DNA of 14,730 nucleotides from Alphaproteobacteria bacterium (GCA_029861675.1 JAOTYV010000095.1:1-14730), one strand, 5' to 3'. Shown: positions 1-8,723, counted from the stretch's first letter. The notes: a model not told the origin generated them from the sequence alone. Numbers and translations are program-made.

Positions 1-13
1 CTCTCAGTCTCAT
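1..13 (-). CDS. ftsI: Probable start of ftsI (penicillin-binding protein 3), partial
   Basis: On the minus strand an ATG at 13-11 opens a frame beginning M-R-L-R that leaves the window at once. It sits 28 bases downstream of the ftsL stop. An AAGG followed by about nine bases, ending in a run of A, precedes it and could serve as ribosome binding site. In alphaproteobacterial dcw clusters the gene after ftsL is normally ftsI, the septal transpeptidase. The identity is therefore inferred from gene order; only four codons are visible and carry no family signal. Confidence 0.35.
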
Positions 14-41
14 TTTTTTTGGCCTTATGACGGTAAGCGTG

Positions 42-386
42 TCAGTTGTTGATTTTTTTCCACAACCGGAATTCAGACCGCATCGCGGCCGGAATTACGG
101 AGTCCGCGCCCTTTTCGGGCAATTGCTCGACGGTCTGAATCTGCGATACCGCCGGTGGGCGCAGGCTCGGCAGCAGTTCTTTTGCCAGCTCGGAGATCCG
201 GTCCGGACGGCTGAGATAGCTCCATTCGGCACGCAGGACATGAATCGCCTCTTGTTCATTGAGCGCGGTCCGATTCAGGTCGCTCAATTCCTGTTCGAGT
301 TCCTCGACCTGAAAACTGACGTGGAACATGGCGTAGCCGGCGGCGGTAATGAGCAAGAACCAGCACAGCAGAGCGTATGATTTCAT
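42..386 (-). CDS. ftsL: Cell division protein FtsL
   Basis: This is a 114-residue bitopic membrane protein. FtsL forms a complex with FtsB and FtsQ in the inner membrane and helps activate septal peptidoglycan synthesis. The sequence shows a short cytoplasmic N-terminus, one hydrophobic segment at about residues 4-20, then a periplasmic helical stretch (about 24-60) rich in E, L and Q, as expected for the FtsL coiled coil. A [17 protein letters not shown] segment follows at about 60-75. The start ATG (386-384) overlaps the rsmH stop TGA in an ATGA arrangement, which suggests translational coupling. FtsL is poorly conserved in sequence, so the call rests on size, topology and its place between rsmH and the presumed ftsI. 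Confidence 0.85.
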   Translation of the reverse strand: MKSYALLCWFLLITAAGYAMFHVSFQVEELEQELSDLNRTALNEQEAIHVLRAEWSYLSRPDRISELAKELLPSLRPPAVSQIQTVEQLPEKGADSVIPAAMRSEFRLWKKINN

Positions 387-1351
387 GCGGCTTCCCTTTC
401 CGATTGCGGCGGCCAGCTCGGCGCCTCGGTTCGTTCGGCGGCCCGAAGCCGCGCGGAGCGCGCCCTCGGATTGCGCCGGGTTTCCTCGCTTCCGGGTGTC
501 AGCGCGCGGCGATGAAGCAGTCGGAATGTGGGGGCGGGCGGGGTTTCCGCGACCGGTGCATGGCGGGACACGCCGGATCCTCTTCCGCTTCGCCCATGCA
601 GGAACCGCTTAACCTGGCGGTCTTCGAGCGAATGAAAAGAGACGACGACGAAACGTCCGCCAGGGGCTAGCAGCCGTTCCGCCGCCGCGAGTCCACGATC
701 CAGTTCACCCAGTTCATCATTTACGTGAAGCCGCAGGGCCATGAAGGTTCGCGTTGCCGGGTCGATCCCGTCCTTTGCGCGCGGCACGACGCCGCGCACG
801 ATATGGGCGAGCTCGCCGGTGCGGGTAATCGGATTTTGCTGCCGCGCGTCAATTATCGCGCGGGCGACGCGCCGTGCGTGGCGCTCCTCGCCGAGTTGGC
901 GAATGATTTGTGCGAGCGGCCGCTCATCCATGGTGTTGACGACATCGGCGGCGGTTTGGCCGGTGCGGTCCATGCGCATGTCGAGCGGTCCGTCGGCGCG
1001 AAAGGAGAAGCCGCGGTCGGCTTCATCGAGCTGCGGCGACGAGACGCCAAGATCGAGCACGACGCCGTCGACCTTCTCGACCCCGGCGTTGCGCATCAAT
1101 TGCACCATGTCGCCGAAGCGGCCATGCAGGATGGTCAGCTGGCCCGGATAGGCGGCGGCGAGCGCCTGGCCGCGGGAAACGGCCGCCTCGTCGCGATCGA
1201 TTGCCCAGACCGTGCAGTCGGCCGCTTCGAGAATCGCCCGACTGTAGCCGCCGGCGCCGAAGGTGCCGTCGAGATAGGCGCCGCCGCTGCGCGGCGCGAG
1301 CGCGGCCAGGGCGGCATCCAACATGACAGGCGTATGGAGCGGCGGCGACAT
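383..1351 (-). CDS. rsmH: 16S rRNA (cytosine(1402)-N(4))-methyltransferase RsmH
   Basis: This 322-residue enzyme (formerly MraW) methylates N4 of C1402 in the P-site region of 16S rRNA using S-adenosylmethionine. Recognisable motifs in order are HTPVML at 6-11, the SAM-binding loop [10 protein letters not shown] at 28-37, the acidic end of the next strand (AIDRDE), [15 protein letters not shown] with the following [16 protein letters not shown] block, and the C-terminal [15 protein letters not shown] motif. The length matches the family. The tail after the last motif is Arg/Ala-rich and looks unconstrained. The start overlaps the mraZ stop by one base (TAATG) and the stop overlaps ftsL by four bases, so the three genes are very probably one operon driven from upstream of mraZ. 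Confidence 0.97.
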   Translation of the reverse strand: MSPPLHTPVMLDAALAALAPRSGGAYLDGTFGAGGYSRAILEAADCTVWAIDRDEAAVSRGQALAAAYPGQLTILHGRFGDMVQLMRNAGVEKVDGVVLDLGVSSPQLDEADRGFSFRADGPLDMRMDRTGQTAADVVNTMDERPLAQIIRQLGEERHARRVARAIIDARQQNPITRTGELAHIVRGVVPRAKDGIDPATRTFMALRLHVNDELGELDRGLAAAERLLAPGGRFVVVSFHSLEDRQVKRFLHGRSGRGSGVSRHAPVAETPPAPTFRLLHRRALTPGSEETRRNPRARSARLRAAERTEAPSWPPQSEREAA

Positions 1352-1806
1352 TACGGGCGCTCCGATTTCGACTTCTTGCGGTTTTGCCGCCGTTCGCGCC
1401 GCCGGTTCTTGTAAGCGTCGTGGGCCGCGTCCGACATGATCAGGAAACGGAAGCCGCGGCCGACGAAGACGACCCTGCCGTCAATGCCGGCCTCTTCGGC
1501 AAGGTCGGGCGGGATGACGATGCGTCCGGCGGTGTCGATCGTGACGTTCAGCGCCTCGGCCAGCACCCAGGCGGTGTCGCTGTCCTCGTCATCCTCGTCC
1601 GTATAGGGATTCTGCGGCTCGGAATCCCGGAGTTGTTCTATGAACTCGCGGTCGCTGGCTTCCAGATAGCCCTGGGTCGGTGAGGGGTAAATATAGATTT
1701 CGCGGTTGTTTTCCGGAGGCAGCTCGCCGCGAAACTTCGGCGGCAGGGTTGCGCGCCCTTTGCCGTCGATTTTCGCGTCCGCGTATGTCCCGGTGAAAAG
1801 CGCCAT
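1351..1806 (-). CDS. mraZ: Transcriptional regulator MraZ
   Basis: This 151-residue protein is the first gene of the dcw cluster. MraZ is a ring-forming DNA-binding protein with two SpoVT-AbrB folds that represses its own operon. The first fold is seen at about residues 5-50 ([26 protein letters not shown] region) and the second at about 85-130 ([23 protein letters not shown]). Between them lies a strongly acidic patch (TDEDDEDSD), and the protein ends in a very basic tail of Arg, Lys and Asn residues. The ATG at 1806 has only a weak purine-rich stretch upstream (GGGGA, about ten bases away). A phased array of TGGG-type boxes lies 102-136 bases upstream, consistent with autoregulation. Confidence 0.97.
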   Translation of the reverse strand: MALFTGTYADAKIDGKGRATLPPKFRGELPPENNREIYIYPSPTQGYLEASDREFIEQLRDSEPQNPYTDEDDEDSDTAWVLAEALNVTIDTAGRIVIPPDLAEEAGIDGRVVFVGRGFRFLIMSDAAHDAYKNRRRERRQNRKKSKSERP

Positions 1807-1907
1807 TCTGGCCGCGTCCCCGATGCCGTTACCCCCCGCATGACGTCCGTTGACGCCAGCCTCCGCAGCACCCGGCCGGACACACTGTCAGGCATGAAAA
1901 TGAATGC

Positions 1908-1942
1908 TGGGGTAAGATGGGATAACACGGGATTTTTTGGGG
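1908..1942. promoter_or_regulatory. Putative MraZ operator: four TGGG-type boxes at 10-bp spacing
   Basis: On the plus strand the boxes are TGGGG (1908-1912), TGGGA (1918-1922), CGGGA (1928-1932) and TGGGG (1938-1942). Each is separated by exactly five bases, so they recur once per helical turn. E. coli MraZ is known to bind TGGGN repeats with five-base spacers upstream of mraZ, and this array has the same geometry. The TGGG sense lies on the strand opposite to the mraZ coding strand. The third box has C in place of T. The array overlaps the best promoter-like sequence for mraZ. Confidence 0.75.
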
Positions 1943-1948
1943 AGTCAA
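1922..1948 (-). promoter_or_regulatory. Candidate promoter of the mraZ-rsmH-ftsL operon
   Basis: On the minus strand TTGACT (1948-1943) is followed after 15 bases by TGTTAT (1927-1922), which matches four of six positions of a sigma-70 -10 element. The spacer is shorter than the ideal 17 bases. A start site near 1914 would give a leader of roughly 107 bases before the mraZ ATG. The MraZ-type boxes cover the spacer and -10, which would suit repression by occlusion. This is a motif match only. Confidence 0.4.
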
Positions 1949-2200
1949 TCAATTTTAAGTAAAACGGAGGATAAACGACGAATTATTTCATGTTCTATTA
2001 GGTTAATTTTAGACGACTATAAATGGTAATTGGAACTGATCATAACACTAGGTTTAGTATATTGTGTTAAGATTCAGATTCTCTACGATAAAATGTTCGA
2101 TGTATGTTCTATATTTGTTCCGAAATCAATGTGGAATTGCGTGGTCAGGCTGGCAGAAATGCCACTATCACCGCCATATGGCGCGGAATGGAGAGATAGT
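1943..2200. other. AT-rich non-coding stretch between the mraZ control region and rnpB
   Basis: This stretch is visibly AT-rich compared with the GC-rich genes on both sides. I see no credible gene in it: the frames that cross it lack a good start and any recognisable protein. It probably holds upstream promoter DNA for mraZ and the trailer of rnpB. A loose inverted repeat TAACAC (2043-2048) / GTGTTA (2064-2069) lies in the middle, and a set of hairpin-forming repeats lies at the rnpB-proximal end (2151-2201). Confidence 0.5.

Positions 2201-2201
<1 letters not shown>
2151..2201 (-). terminator. Nested inverted repeats just after rnpB; possible terminator or processing structure
   Basis: Three structures follow the rnpB 3' end in the direction of its transcription. 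CACTATC (2163-2169) pairs with GATAGTG (2195-2201) and encloses a perfect 12-bp palindrome CGCCATATGGCG (2172-2183). Next comes TGGCA (2151-2155) / TGCCA (2160-2164), which forms a hairpin with a four-base loop (UUUC in the minus-strand transcript, GAAA in the plus-strand sense). No U-tract follows on the minus strand, so this is not a classical intrinsic terminator. It could be a 3' processing barrier or a factor-dependent stop. Confidence 0.3.
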
Positions 2202-2586
<385 letters not shown>

Positions 2587-2590
2587 GGTA

Positions 2591-2596
2591 AATATA
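2591..2596 (-). promoter_or_regulatory. -10-like element for rnpB
   Basis: TATATT on the minus strand (2596-2591) ends a few bases before the predicted 5' end of rnpB near 2586, which is the right distance for a -10 box. I do not see a convincing -35 element 17 bases further upstream, so the call depends on position. Confidence 0.4.
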
Positions 2597-2646
2597 GATG
2601 TTTTCCGAAGGATTTAAACGCCGGTATTTGGTCTTGACCGGAAGGG

Positions 2647-3321
2647 TCAGGCGATCGCCCGCAGCAAGCCGCCGAGCAGCGCCCGCGTTTCGTCGTCGAT
2701 CACGCCATCGAGTTTGTGCGGCTGAAAATGGCGTTGAAAGGCGGTGACCACGTGGTCCGCCGAGATGTCGTAGCCATACGCGGCGAGCATGCCCATGGCG
2801 TCCTCGCCCGCGGCTGGATCGGGGTCGGGCCAGATGCCGATGCCGTGGCCGGCCATGCGGGCCCAGTCGAACAGCTCGCCCGGGTCCTGTTTGCGGTCGG
2901 GCGCGATGTCCGAATGCCCCACGACGTTTCGCGCGGGTATCGGATGGCGGCCCAGAATGCCTTTCGCGAGGCCGATCAACGCCTGCATCTGTGGTTCGGG
3001 AAAATCCCGGTAGCCGAATTCGTGTCCCGGATTGACCAGCTCGATACCGATTGACCGTCCGTTGATATCCGTGTTGTTGCGCCAGGAGCCGACGCCCGCG
3101 TGCCAGGCGCGCGTCGCTTCCGCGACCAGCCGGTGGACCGTCCCTCCCTCGTCGATCAGATAGTGGGCGCTGACCTGTGCTTCCGGGTCGCACAGCCGCT
3201 CCAGCGCGGCCTCCGCCGAGCGCATTCCGGTATAGTGTAGGATCAGCATGTCGATTGCGGCGTTATTGTCGCGGGCATTGAAATTGGGCGACGGCGTCGC
3301 AAGGATGCCGTCGGCGGTCAT
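2647..3321 (-). CDS. ampD: 1,6-anhydro-N-acetylmuramyl-L-alanine amidase AmpD
   Basis: This 224-residue protein is a zinc amidase of the Amidase_2 family. AmpD cuts the MurNAc-L-Ala bond of anhydromuropeptides in the cytoplasm during cell wall recycling, and its loss typically induces AmpC beta-lactamase in bacteria that carry AmpR. Zinc ligands are seen as H29 (LILHYTGM), H136 (VVGHSDIAPDRKQDPG) and D146, with the catalytic Glu as E94 (SIGIELVN). There is no signal peptide, which fits a cytoplasmic AmpD. A C-terminal segment (about 186-222, HVVTAFQRHFQP...LDGVIDDETRALL) looks like a peptidoglycan-binding type 1 domain. I chose the ATG at 3321 because it overlaps the upstream djlA-like stop as ATGA; a longer frame upstream is out-of-frame shadow of that gene. 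Confidence 0.93.
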   Translation of the reverse strand: MTADGILATPSPNFNARDNNAAIDMLILHYTGMRSAEAALERLCDPEAQVSAHYLIDEGGTVHRLVAEATRAWHAGVGSWRNNTDINGRSIGIELVNPGHEFGYRDFPEPQMQALIGLAKGILGRHPIPARNVVGHSDIAPDRKQDPGELFDWARMAGHGIGIWPDPDPAAGEDAMGMLAAYGYDISADHVVTAFQRHFQPHKLDGVIDDETRALLGGLLRAIA

Positions 3322-4046
3322 GTCAGCCCCCGCGCCGCCGCGATCTGGTCGTAGGCGGCATTGATGGCGGCCAGTTTCTTGTTCGCGATATCGATGAATT
3401 CCTCCGGCATGCCTTGCGCGGTCAACAAGTCCGGATGGTTCTCGCGGACAAGTTTCCGGTACGCTGTTTTCAAGGCGCCGTCGTCGATCTGCGGCGGCAC
3501 GCCGAGGATACGGTACGGGTCGACATTTTTGTCGGCGGTGCGGATCGCCGTTACCCGCTCGAACGCGGTGGCGTCCAACCCGAAGATATCGGCGACTTTT
3601 CTGAGATATTCGACCTCGTCCGGATGCAGGATTCCGTCGGCGCGGGCGATGAAGGACAAGCAATACAGGAGTTCCTCCAGCACCGCCGCATTGCCCTCGA
3701 AGGTTTCGCCGATTTGCCGGGCGTAGGGCTCGAACCCGTGGCTGTCCTTGCGTGCCTGGTCGAAGACCCGGGCGACGTTACCGACCTCGTGATCGGGGAC
3801 CTGAAAGACTTGTTTAAAGGCATCGACCTCGTCGCGGGTCACGGCGCCGTCGGCCTTGGCAATCTTGGCGCCGAGCACCACCACGCCGATGGTGAAGGCG
3901 ATGGACTTTGTCGCATCGCTGTCGGGCGATTGGGCGGTGCGAATTCGGTCGACAGCGTGGCCCGCGACGGCCCCGATTATTGCGCCGAGCGGGCCGCCGA
4001 TCGCGAATCCTCCGACGCCGCCGAGGATTTTTCCCCAGATACTCAT
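3318..4046 (-). CDS. djlA: DjlA-like co-chaperone: TerB-like plus J domain
   Basis: The protein has 242 residues. It begins with a glycine-rich hydrophobic segment (about 7-32, ILGGVGGFAIGGPLGAIIGAVAG), which could span or insert into the membrane. It continues with a TerB-like helical domain (about 48-165) containing the paired acidic motifs KADGAVTRDE and RADGILHPDE. It ends with a J domain (about 176-240) with the HPD motif at 204-206. J domains stimulate the ATPase of DnaK. This order is that of DjlA, the membrane-anchored DnaK co-chaperone. Its stop overlaps the ampD start by four bases, so the two are probably co-transcribed. No strong Shine-Dalgarno precedes the ATG. The precise client or process is not visible. 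Confidence 0.88.
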   Translation of the reverse strand: MSIWGKILGGVGGFAIGGPLGAIIGAVAGHAVDRIRTAQSPDSDATKSIAFTIGVVVLGAKIAKADGAVTRDEVDAFKQVFQVPDHEVGNVARVFDQARKDSHGFEPYARQIGETFEGNAAVLEELLYCLSFIARADGILHPDEVEYLRKVADIFGLDATAFERVTAIRTADKNVDPYRILGVPPQIDDGALKTAYRKLVRENHPDLLTAQGMPEEFIDIANKKLAAINAAYDQIAAARGLT

Positions 4047-4102
4047 GTGGCGCTAACTTACCGATCTAGCGGATGCTGGGCAATCGGGGCGAACAGCCCC
4101 GG

Positions 4103-4903
4103 CTACCGGGCGGCGCTGCTGGTTGCGGCGGTTGCCGGGTCCGCTTCTATGCCGCCAATTCTGCCGACACCGGGAAGCTTGAGCGCGAGATCCAGGGGAT
4201 CGACACCGATCGTGAGTCCGATAACGTTGAGTTCCAGTCCCTCCTCCGCCGCGACCATAAGTCCGAAAAGGCCGAACAGTGAGAATTGATACCCGGTGCC
4301 GCTTGGCGCCCGTGCAAACAGATCGCCGCTGGTCGCGTCGAGCCAATCCTTGCCGATCGCGGTCGGCGGCAGATCGAGCTTGAGTTCCGGAACGGCGCGG
4401 GCAATCCAGGCGGTGAAGGTGTTGCTGTTCGGGCCGGGCCACACGGTGTAGGTGTTGCTGTATGGATAGCTGCGGGCGGCGGCGTCGATGCGCTTGATGA
4501 CGTCGTCCACGCCGTCGCCTCGAAGATCGGCGATAACTTCCGGCGCGTTGCCATACCAATAGCGGTCGGGCTCCTCCTGATGGATGACCACCGCGGGCAG
4601 GCCGCCGCGGACCCGCCAGCCGTTCACCTCATAGACCGTGTAATGCCGCGCATTGCTGGGTTTGGCCGCGATCCAGGTGTGGACGCCGAAGGCGCCGCGC
4701 CAGCTGAAGGCGCGTGCGGCATAGACCTGGACGATCGGCTCCGGATGGGCGGCCGGCCGGGGTGCGATGCCCGCTGGTTCGCGCGAGGCGTTCCACCATT
4801 CCACGCTCTTCACGCTACCGGCCGCGATGATGGTCAAGGGGCCGATAAGCAGGAGCATGAGCAAGGCGGAAATGCGGGTGCGCCACTTTTTTAACCTAAT
4901 CAT
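4103..4903 (-). CDS. DUF3750 family membrane-anchored protein
   Basis: This 266-residue protein of unknown function matches my recollection of the DUF3750 family. A basic N-terminus (MIRLKKWRTR) precedes a single hydrophobic segment (about 11-29), so the rest is probably periplasmic. The conserved core contains YAARAFSWRGAFGVHTWIAAK (given here in pieces, about 62-81), DRYWYGNAPEVIADLRG, SYPYSNTYTVWPGPNSNTFTAW (about 143-165) and LPPTAIGKDW. The His75 in GVHTW and the polar NSNTF motif around Ser160 stand out as possible functional residues. The C-terminus is hydrophobic and ends in a low-complexity Ala/Thr/Ser tail. It lies 56 bases upstream of the djlA-like gene on the same strand and may head that operon. 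Confidence 0.8.
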   Translation of the reverse strand: MIRLKKWRTRISALLMLLLIGPLTIIAAGSVKSVEWWNASREPAGIAPRPAAHPEPIVQVYAARAFSWRGAFGVHTWIAAKPSNARHYTVYEVNGWRVRGGLPAVVIHQEEPDRYWYGNAPEVIADLRGDGVDDVIKRIDAAARSYPYSNTYTVWPGPNSNTFTAWIARAVPELKLDLPPTAIGKDWLDATSGDLFARAPSGTGYQFSLFGLFGLMVAAEEGLELNVIGLTIGVDPLDLALKLPGVGRIGGIEADPATAATSSAAR

Positions 4904-5078
4904 TCAATCACGATCCGGGAGCTTACTTGGGAAGCAGAGTGTCCAACTGCAATGAAAATAGCGTTAAAAGTCATTGCCGGGTTGGACTTTGTCGCGAGTG
5001 CATCCAATTATGCCGGGGCGCCGCGATCTTGACACGGGCAAATCTGCGGCGGCGCGACAGCGTAGGATGACGGGCGAC
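4904..5078. other. Divergent intergenic region between the DUF3750 gene and the oxoprolinase
   Basis: This 175-base stretch separates two divergent genes and should hold promoters for both. On the plus strand a TTGGAC (4982-4987) with an AATTAT 18 bases later (5006-5011) and a lone TTGACA (5029-5034) are the best promoter-like words; neither pair is convincing. I see no gene or strong repeat here. Confidence 0.35.
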
Positions 5079-6737
5079 ATGAAGCATGGCTGGCAATTCT
5101 GGATCGACCGTGGCGGGACTTTCACCGACCTCGTCGCTCGGCGTCCGGACGGCCGCCTGCTGACCCATAAACTGTTGTCGGAGAACGCGGAGCATTACAG
5201 CGATGCCGCCGTACAGGGAATCCGTGATCTCCTCGAGGTCGACGCGCAGTCGGAAATTCCCGGCGCCATCATCGACTCGGTCAAAATGGGCACGACGGTC
5301 GCCACCAACGCCTTGCTCGAGCGCAAGGGCGATCGGACGCTGCTGGTCACGACCCGCGGGTTCAGGGATGCGCTGCGCATCGGCTATCAGGCGCGGCCGC
5401 GCTTGTTCGACCGGCAAATCCAGTTGCCGGAACAGCTCTACGAGCGTGTCGTCGAGGTGGACGAGCGGATCATGGCGGACGGCACTGTCGTGACGCCGCT
5501 GCAGCGGGATGCCGCGCGGGCGCCGTTGCAGGCGGCCTATGACGACGGTATCCGCTCGGTCGCCATCCTGTTCATGCACGGCTACCGCCATACGGATCAC
5601 GAAGATCAAATTGCCGCGCTGGCGCGCGAAATCGGTTTCGTCCAAGTCTCGGTCAGTCATGAAACCAGCCCGCTGATGAAGCTCGTCAGCCGCGGCGACA
5701 CCACCGTGGTCGACGCCTATCTCTCGCCGATCCTGCGCCGCTACGTGGACGAGGTCGCGGGGCAACTCGGCCGGACGCGCGTGATGTTCATGCAGTCCAA
5801 TGGCGGGCTCACCGACGCGCAATTGTTCCAGGGCAAGGACGCCATCCTATCGGGCCCCGCCGGCGGCATCGTCGGCGCGGTGGAGACGGCGCGCGACGCG
5901 GGGTTCGATAAGATCATCAGTTTCGACATGGGCGGCACGTCGACCGATGTCGCGCATTACGACGGCGAGTTCGAGCGGGCGTTCGAGACGCTGGTGGCCG
6001 GGGTGCGGATGCGCGCGCCAATGATGCGAATCCATACGGTGGCGGCCGGCGGCGGATCAATTTGCGACTTCGACGGCGCGCGCTACCGGGTTGGGCCCGA
6101 TTCCGCCGGCGCCAATCCCGGTCCGGCCTGCTACCGGCGCGGCGGACCGATCACGGTGACCGATTGCAACGTGATGCTTGGCAAGCTGCAGCCGGAATTC
6201 TTTCCGCATGTCTTCGGTCCCGGCCGTGACGCGCCGCTCGACGCCGCCGTCGTTCAAGAGAAATTCGCGGAAATGGCGGCGGAAATTACCCGGGCCACCG
6301 GCGATACGCGGACGCCGGTCGAGGTCGCCGAAGGTTTCCTGAAAATCGCGGTCGAGAACATGGCCAATGCGATCAAGAAAATTTCCATCCAACGGGGCTA
6401 TGACGTCACCGGATACACCTTGTGCTGTTTTGGCGGTGCGGGCGGCCAGCATGCCTGCCTGGTCGCGGATGCGTTGGGGATGACGCAGGTCTTCATCCAT
6501 CCCTTCGCCGGCGTCCTGTCCGCGTATGGCATGGGACTGGCGGATATCCGCGCGTTGCGGGAACGATCGGTCGAGGTCCGGCTCGACGACTCCCTGATGC
6601 CGTCCTTGACGGAAACCCTGGATGCGCTGGCCGCCGAGGCGGAGGCCGAAATCGCCGATCAGGCGGTGCCGGCCGAACGGATCGGCTCGAGCCGCAAACT
6701 GCATTTGAAGTATGAAGGCACCGACACGGCGAATTAA
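5079..6737 (+). CDS. HyuA portion of 5-oxoprolinase/N-methylhydantoinase, truncated by a stop
   Basis: The product would have 552 residues and is the ATP-binding half of the enzyme. Motifs seen are [10 protein letters not shown] at 8-17, [30 protein letters not shown], the phosphate-binding [10 protein letters not shown] starting at residue 283, and the [18 protein letters not shown] block with [13 protein letters not shown]. All are typical of the 5-oxoprolinase branch of hydantoinase A. I chose ATG 5079 because the protein then begins [13 protein letters not shown], like its relatives, and an AGGA (5064-5067) lies 11 bases upstream; ATG 5067 and a TTG at 4974 are possible but less likely. 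The frame ends [16 protein letters not shown], whereas relatives continue through GTDTAL into a strand ending in DF. Confidence 0.85.
   Translation: MKHGWQFWIDRGGTFTDLVARRPDGRLLTHKLLSENAEHYSDAAVQGIRDLLEVDAQSEIPGAIIDSVKMGTTVATNALLERKGDRTLLVTTRGFRDALRIGYQARPRLFDRQIQLPEQLYERVVEVDERIMADGTVVTPLQRDAARAPLQAAYDDGIRSVAILFMHGYRHTDHEDQIAALAREIGFVQVSVSHETSPLMKLVSRGDTTVVDAYLSPILRRYVDEVAGQLGRTRVMFMQSNGGLTDAQLFQGKDAILSGPAGGIVGAVETARDAGFDKIISFDMGGTSTDVAHYDGEFERAFETLVAGVRMRAPMMRIHTVAAGGGSICDFDGARYRVGPDSAGANPGPACYRRGGPITVTDCNVMLGKLQPEFFPHVFGPGRDAPLDAAVVQEKFAEMAAEITRATGDTRTPVEVAEGFLKIAVENMANAIKKISIQRGYDVTGYTLCCFGGAGGQHACLVADALGMTQVFIHPFAGVLSAYGMGLADIRALRERSVEVRLDDSLMPSLTETLDALAAEAEAEIADQAVPAERIGSSRKLHLKYEGTDTAN
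6735..6737 (+). other. In-frame TAA stop inside the oxoprolinase frame
   Basis: The stop lies between KYEGTDTAN and [23 protein letters not shown], all in one frame. Both the Asn codon (AAT) and the TAA occupy positions where relatives usually carry hydrophobic residues such as Leu-Val. More than one base would therefore differ from a typical relative in this AT-rich hexamer. There is no Shine-Dalgarno before the next ATG at 6762. Confidence 0.85.
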
Positions 6738-6761
6738 ATCGACTTCGACACCGTCGCCGCA

Positions 6762-8678
6762 ATGACCGAAGCCTTCGAGGCGGCGCACCGTCAGCGATAC
6801 GGATTCGTCATGGCGGACAAACCGCTGATCGTTGAAACCGCGGCGGTTGAAGCGGTCGGCCGGGCGGAGAAAGTCGATGCGCCGGACACCGATGGCGCCG
6901 CCATCGAAGAAGAAGCGCCGCCACGGGCAGTTGTCCTGGCGCATATGGCTGGGGAACGGCGCGACACACCGATCTTCGACAGTGCCGACCTGAAGGCCCG
7001 CCAGAACCTGCCGGGGCCCGCCGTGATCTGTGATCCCGTGGCGACCACGGTGGTGGAACCCGGCTGGACGGCGGAGATGACGGAGGACGGCCATCTCGTA
7101 TTGCGGCGGACCGTTGCGCTCAACCGACGCGATGCGATCGGCACCCATTGCGACCCGGTGATGCTGGAGGTCTTCAACAATCTGTTCATGTCGATCGCCG
7201 AGCAGATGGGCGTGACGCTTCAAAACACCGCCTATTCGGTGAATATCAAGGAACGGCTCGATTTTTCCTGTGCCATATTCGATTCGCTCGGACAACTCAT
7301 CGCCAACGCGCCGCATATGCCGGTGCATCTCGGGTCGATGGGCGAGAGCGTGCGCGCGGTGATCCGCAGCAATGCGGGCAAAATCGGCGCCGGCGACGTC
7401 TATGTGCTGAACGCGCCCTATAATGGCGGCACGCATCTTCCCGATGTCACGGTCATAACGCCGGTCTTCGATGAGGCGGGACAGGAAATCCTGTTTTACG
7501 TCGGCAGCCGGGGCCACCACGCCGATATCGGCGGGACGACCCCCGGCTCGATGCCGCCGGACAGCACCACGGTCGAAGAGGAAGGCGTCCTGATCGACAA
7601 TTTCAAACTGATCGATGGCGGCCGCTTTCGGGAAGCGGCGTTCCGCGAATTGCTGGCGTCGGGCGCCTATCCTGCCCGCAACGCGGATCAGAACGTTGCC
7701 GATCTGAAGGCGCAGGTGGCGGCCAACGAAAAAGGGCTGAACGAGCTGCGGCGCATGGTCGGCCAATTCGGCCTCGATACGGTGGTCGCCTATATGGGCC
7801 ATGTTCAGGACAACGCCGAGGAATCAGTGCGGCGGGTGATCGATGCGCTGAAAAACGGCCGGTTCACGTACCCGATGGACGATGGCGGTGAGATCGGCGT
7901 TGAAATCTCGATCGATACCAAGGCACGGAGCGCCCGGGTCGATTTCAGCGCATCCAGCAGCCAGCGCGCGAACAACTTCAACGCGCCGTCCGCGGTCTGC
8001 CGCGCGGCGGTCTTGTACGTGTTCCGGACCCTGGTGAACGACGATATTCCGATGAACGAGGGATGTTTGAAGCCGATCGACATCGTCATACCCGAAGGCT
8101 CCATGCTGCGGCCCCGCTATCCGGCCGCGGTCGTGGCGGGGAATGTCGAGACGTCGCAATGCATTACCGATGCGCTGTACGGGGCGCTCGGCGTCATGGC
8201 GGCGGCGCAAGGCACGATGAACAACGTGACCTTCGGAAATGCGCGATATCAATATTACGAAACCGTCTGCGGCGGGTCGGGCGCGGGTCCCGATTTCGCC
8301 GGCACATCGGCGGTTCACACACATATGACCAATTCGCGGCTGACCGATCCGGAAGTGCTGGAATGGCGCTTCCCGGTGCTGCTGGAATGTTTCGAGATTC
8401 GGCCGGGATCCGGCGGAAAGGGTACCTGGAACGGGGGCGACGGCACACTGCGGCGGATCCGCTTTCTCGAGGATATGCAGCTTTCCATCCTGTCCGGACA
8501 TCGCGTGGTACCGCCATACGGGATGGCGGGGGGCGACCCCGGCGCCTGCGGGCGCAACTGGATCGAGCGCGCCGACGGAACGGAGGTCGAGATGAGCGGA
8601 ACCGACGGCGGCGCCGTGCATCCGGGAGATGTTTTCGTCCTGAAATCGCCCGGTGGCGGCGGGTTCGGCAAGGCATAA
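6762..8678 (+). CDS. HyuB portion of 5-oxoprolinase with the tail of HyuA
   Basis: From ATG 6762 the product has 638 residues. The first part (to about residue 125) is the C-terminal end of hydantoinase A ([11 protein letters not shown], then a mixed region ending in GHLVLRR). Hydantoinase B follows, with [45 protein letters not shown] (shown in pieces), [33 protein letters not shown] and [17 protein letters not shown]; its end has the glycine-rich [19 protein letters not shown] and PGGGGFGKA. HyuB supplies the hydrolytic part of the reaction together with HyuA. No ribosome binding site precedes 6762, so this start is the first available codon after the stop and not a convincing natural one. 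If the TAA is an error, this is simply the second half of one protein. Confidence 0.85.
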   Translation: MTEAFEAAHRQRYGFVMADKPLIVETAAVEAVGRAEKVDAPDTDGAAIEEEAPPRAVVLAHMAGERRDTPIFDSADLKARQNLPGPAVICDPVATTVVEPGWTAEMTEDGHLVLRRTVALNRRDAIGTHCDPVMLEVFNNLFMSIAEQMGVTLQNTAYSVNIKERLDFSCAIFDSLGQLIANAPHMPVHLGSMGESVRAVIRSNAGKIGAGDVYVLNAPYNGGTHLPDVTVITPVFDEAGQEILFYVGSRGHHADIGGTTPGSMPPDSTTVEEEGVLIDNFKLIDGGRFREAAFRELLASGAYPARNADQNVADLKAQVAANEKGLNELRRMVGQFGLDTVVAYMGHVQDNAEESVRRVIDALKNGRFTYPMDDGGEIGVEISIDTKARSARVDFSASSSQRANNFNAPSAVCRAAVLYVFRTLVNDDIPMNEGCLKPIDIVIPEGSMLRPRYPAAVVAGNVETSQCITDALYGALGVMAAAQGTMNNVTFGNARYQYYETVCGGSGAGPDFAGTSAVHTHMTNSRLTDPEVLEWRFPVLLECFEIRPGSGGKGTWNGGDGTLRRIRFLEDMQLSILSGHRVVPPYGMAGGDPGACGRNWIERADGTEVEMSGTDGGAVHPGDVFVLKSPGGGGFGKA

Positions 8679-8705
8679 GACTCATATATGCAACATTGCC
8701 GGTAA

Positions 8706-8723
8706 AATCGAACCGATTCGATT
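8706..8723. repeat. Small inverted repeat AATCGAA-CCGA-TTCGATT
   Basis: AATCGAA (8706-8712) and TTCGATT (8717-8723) are exact complements with a four-base loop, 28 bases after the oxoprolinase stop. No T-run follows, so it could be a weak hairpin or an operator-like site upstream of the next gene rather than an intrinsic terminator. Confidence 0.35.

Larger units (their letters stand above)
5079..8678 (+). pseudogene. Interrupted 5-oxoprolinase / hydantoinase A-B fusion (whole reading frame)
   Basis: The frame from 5079 to 8678 would encode about 1,199 residues with HyuA followed by HyuB, the order and size of fused 5-oxoprolinases. These ATP-dependent enzymes open 5-oxo-L-proline or related cyclic amides. 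One in-frame TAA (codon 553, 6735-6737) splits it. Because both halves stay in the same frame and are otherwise well conserved, the break looks recent, or is a sequencing error or read-through site. The stop falls inside the HyuA C-terminal region, so it does not create a natural subunit boundary. The two halves are listed separately below. Confidence 0.6.

Noticed and set aside
725..1414. A 229-codon plus-strand frame opposite rsmH
   Set aside because: It is the antisense shadow of a strongly conserved methyltransferase gene and has no domain of its own.
5029..5034. A consensus TTGACA upstream of the oxoprolinase
   Set aside because: No acceptable -10 element lies at 16-18 bases, and it is only 45 bases before the chosen start, so it was not called as a promoter.
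6057..7802. A 581-codon open frame on the minus strand opposite the oxoprolinase
   Set aside because: It is antisense to two well-conserved coding halves, shows no recognisable domain, and is explained by GC-rich codon bias leaving the opposite strand open.
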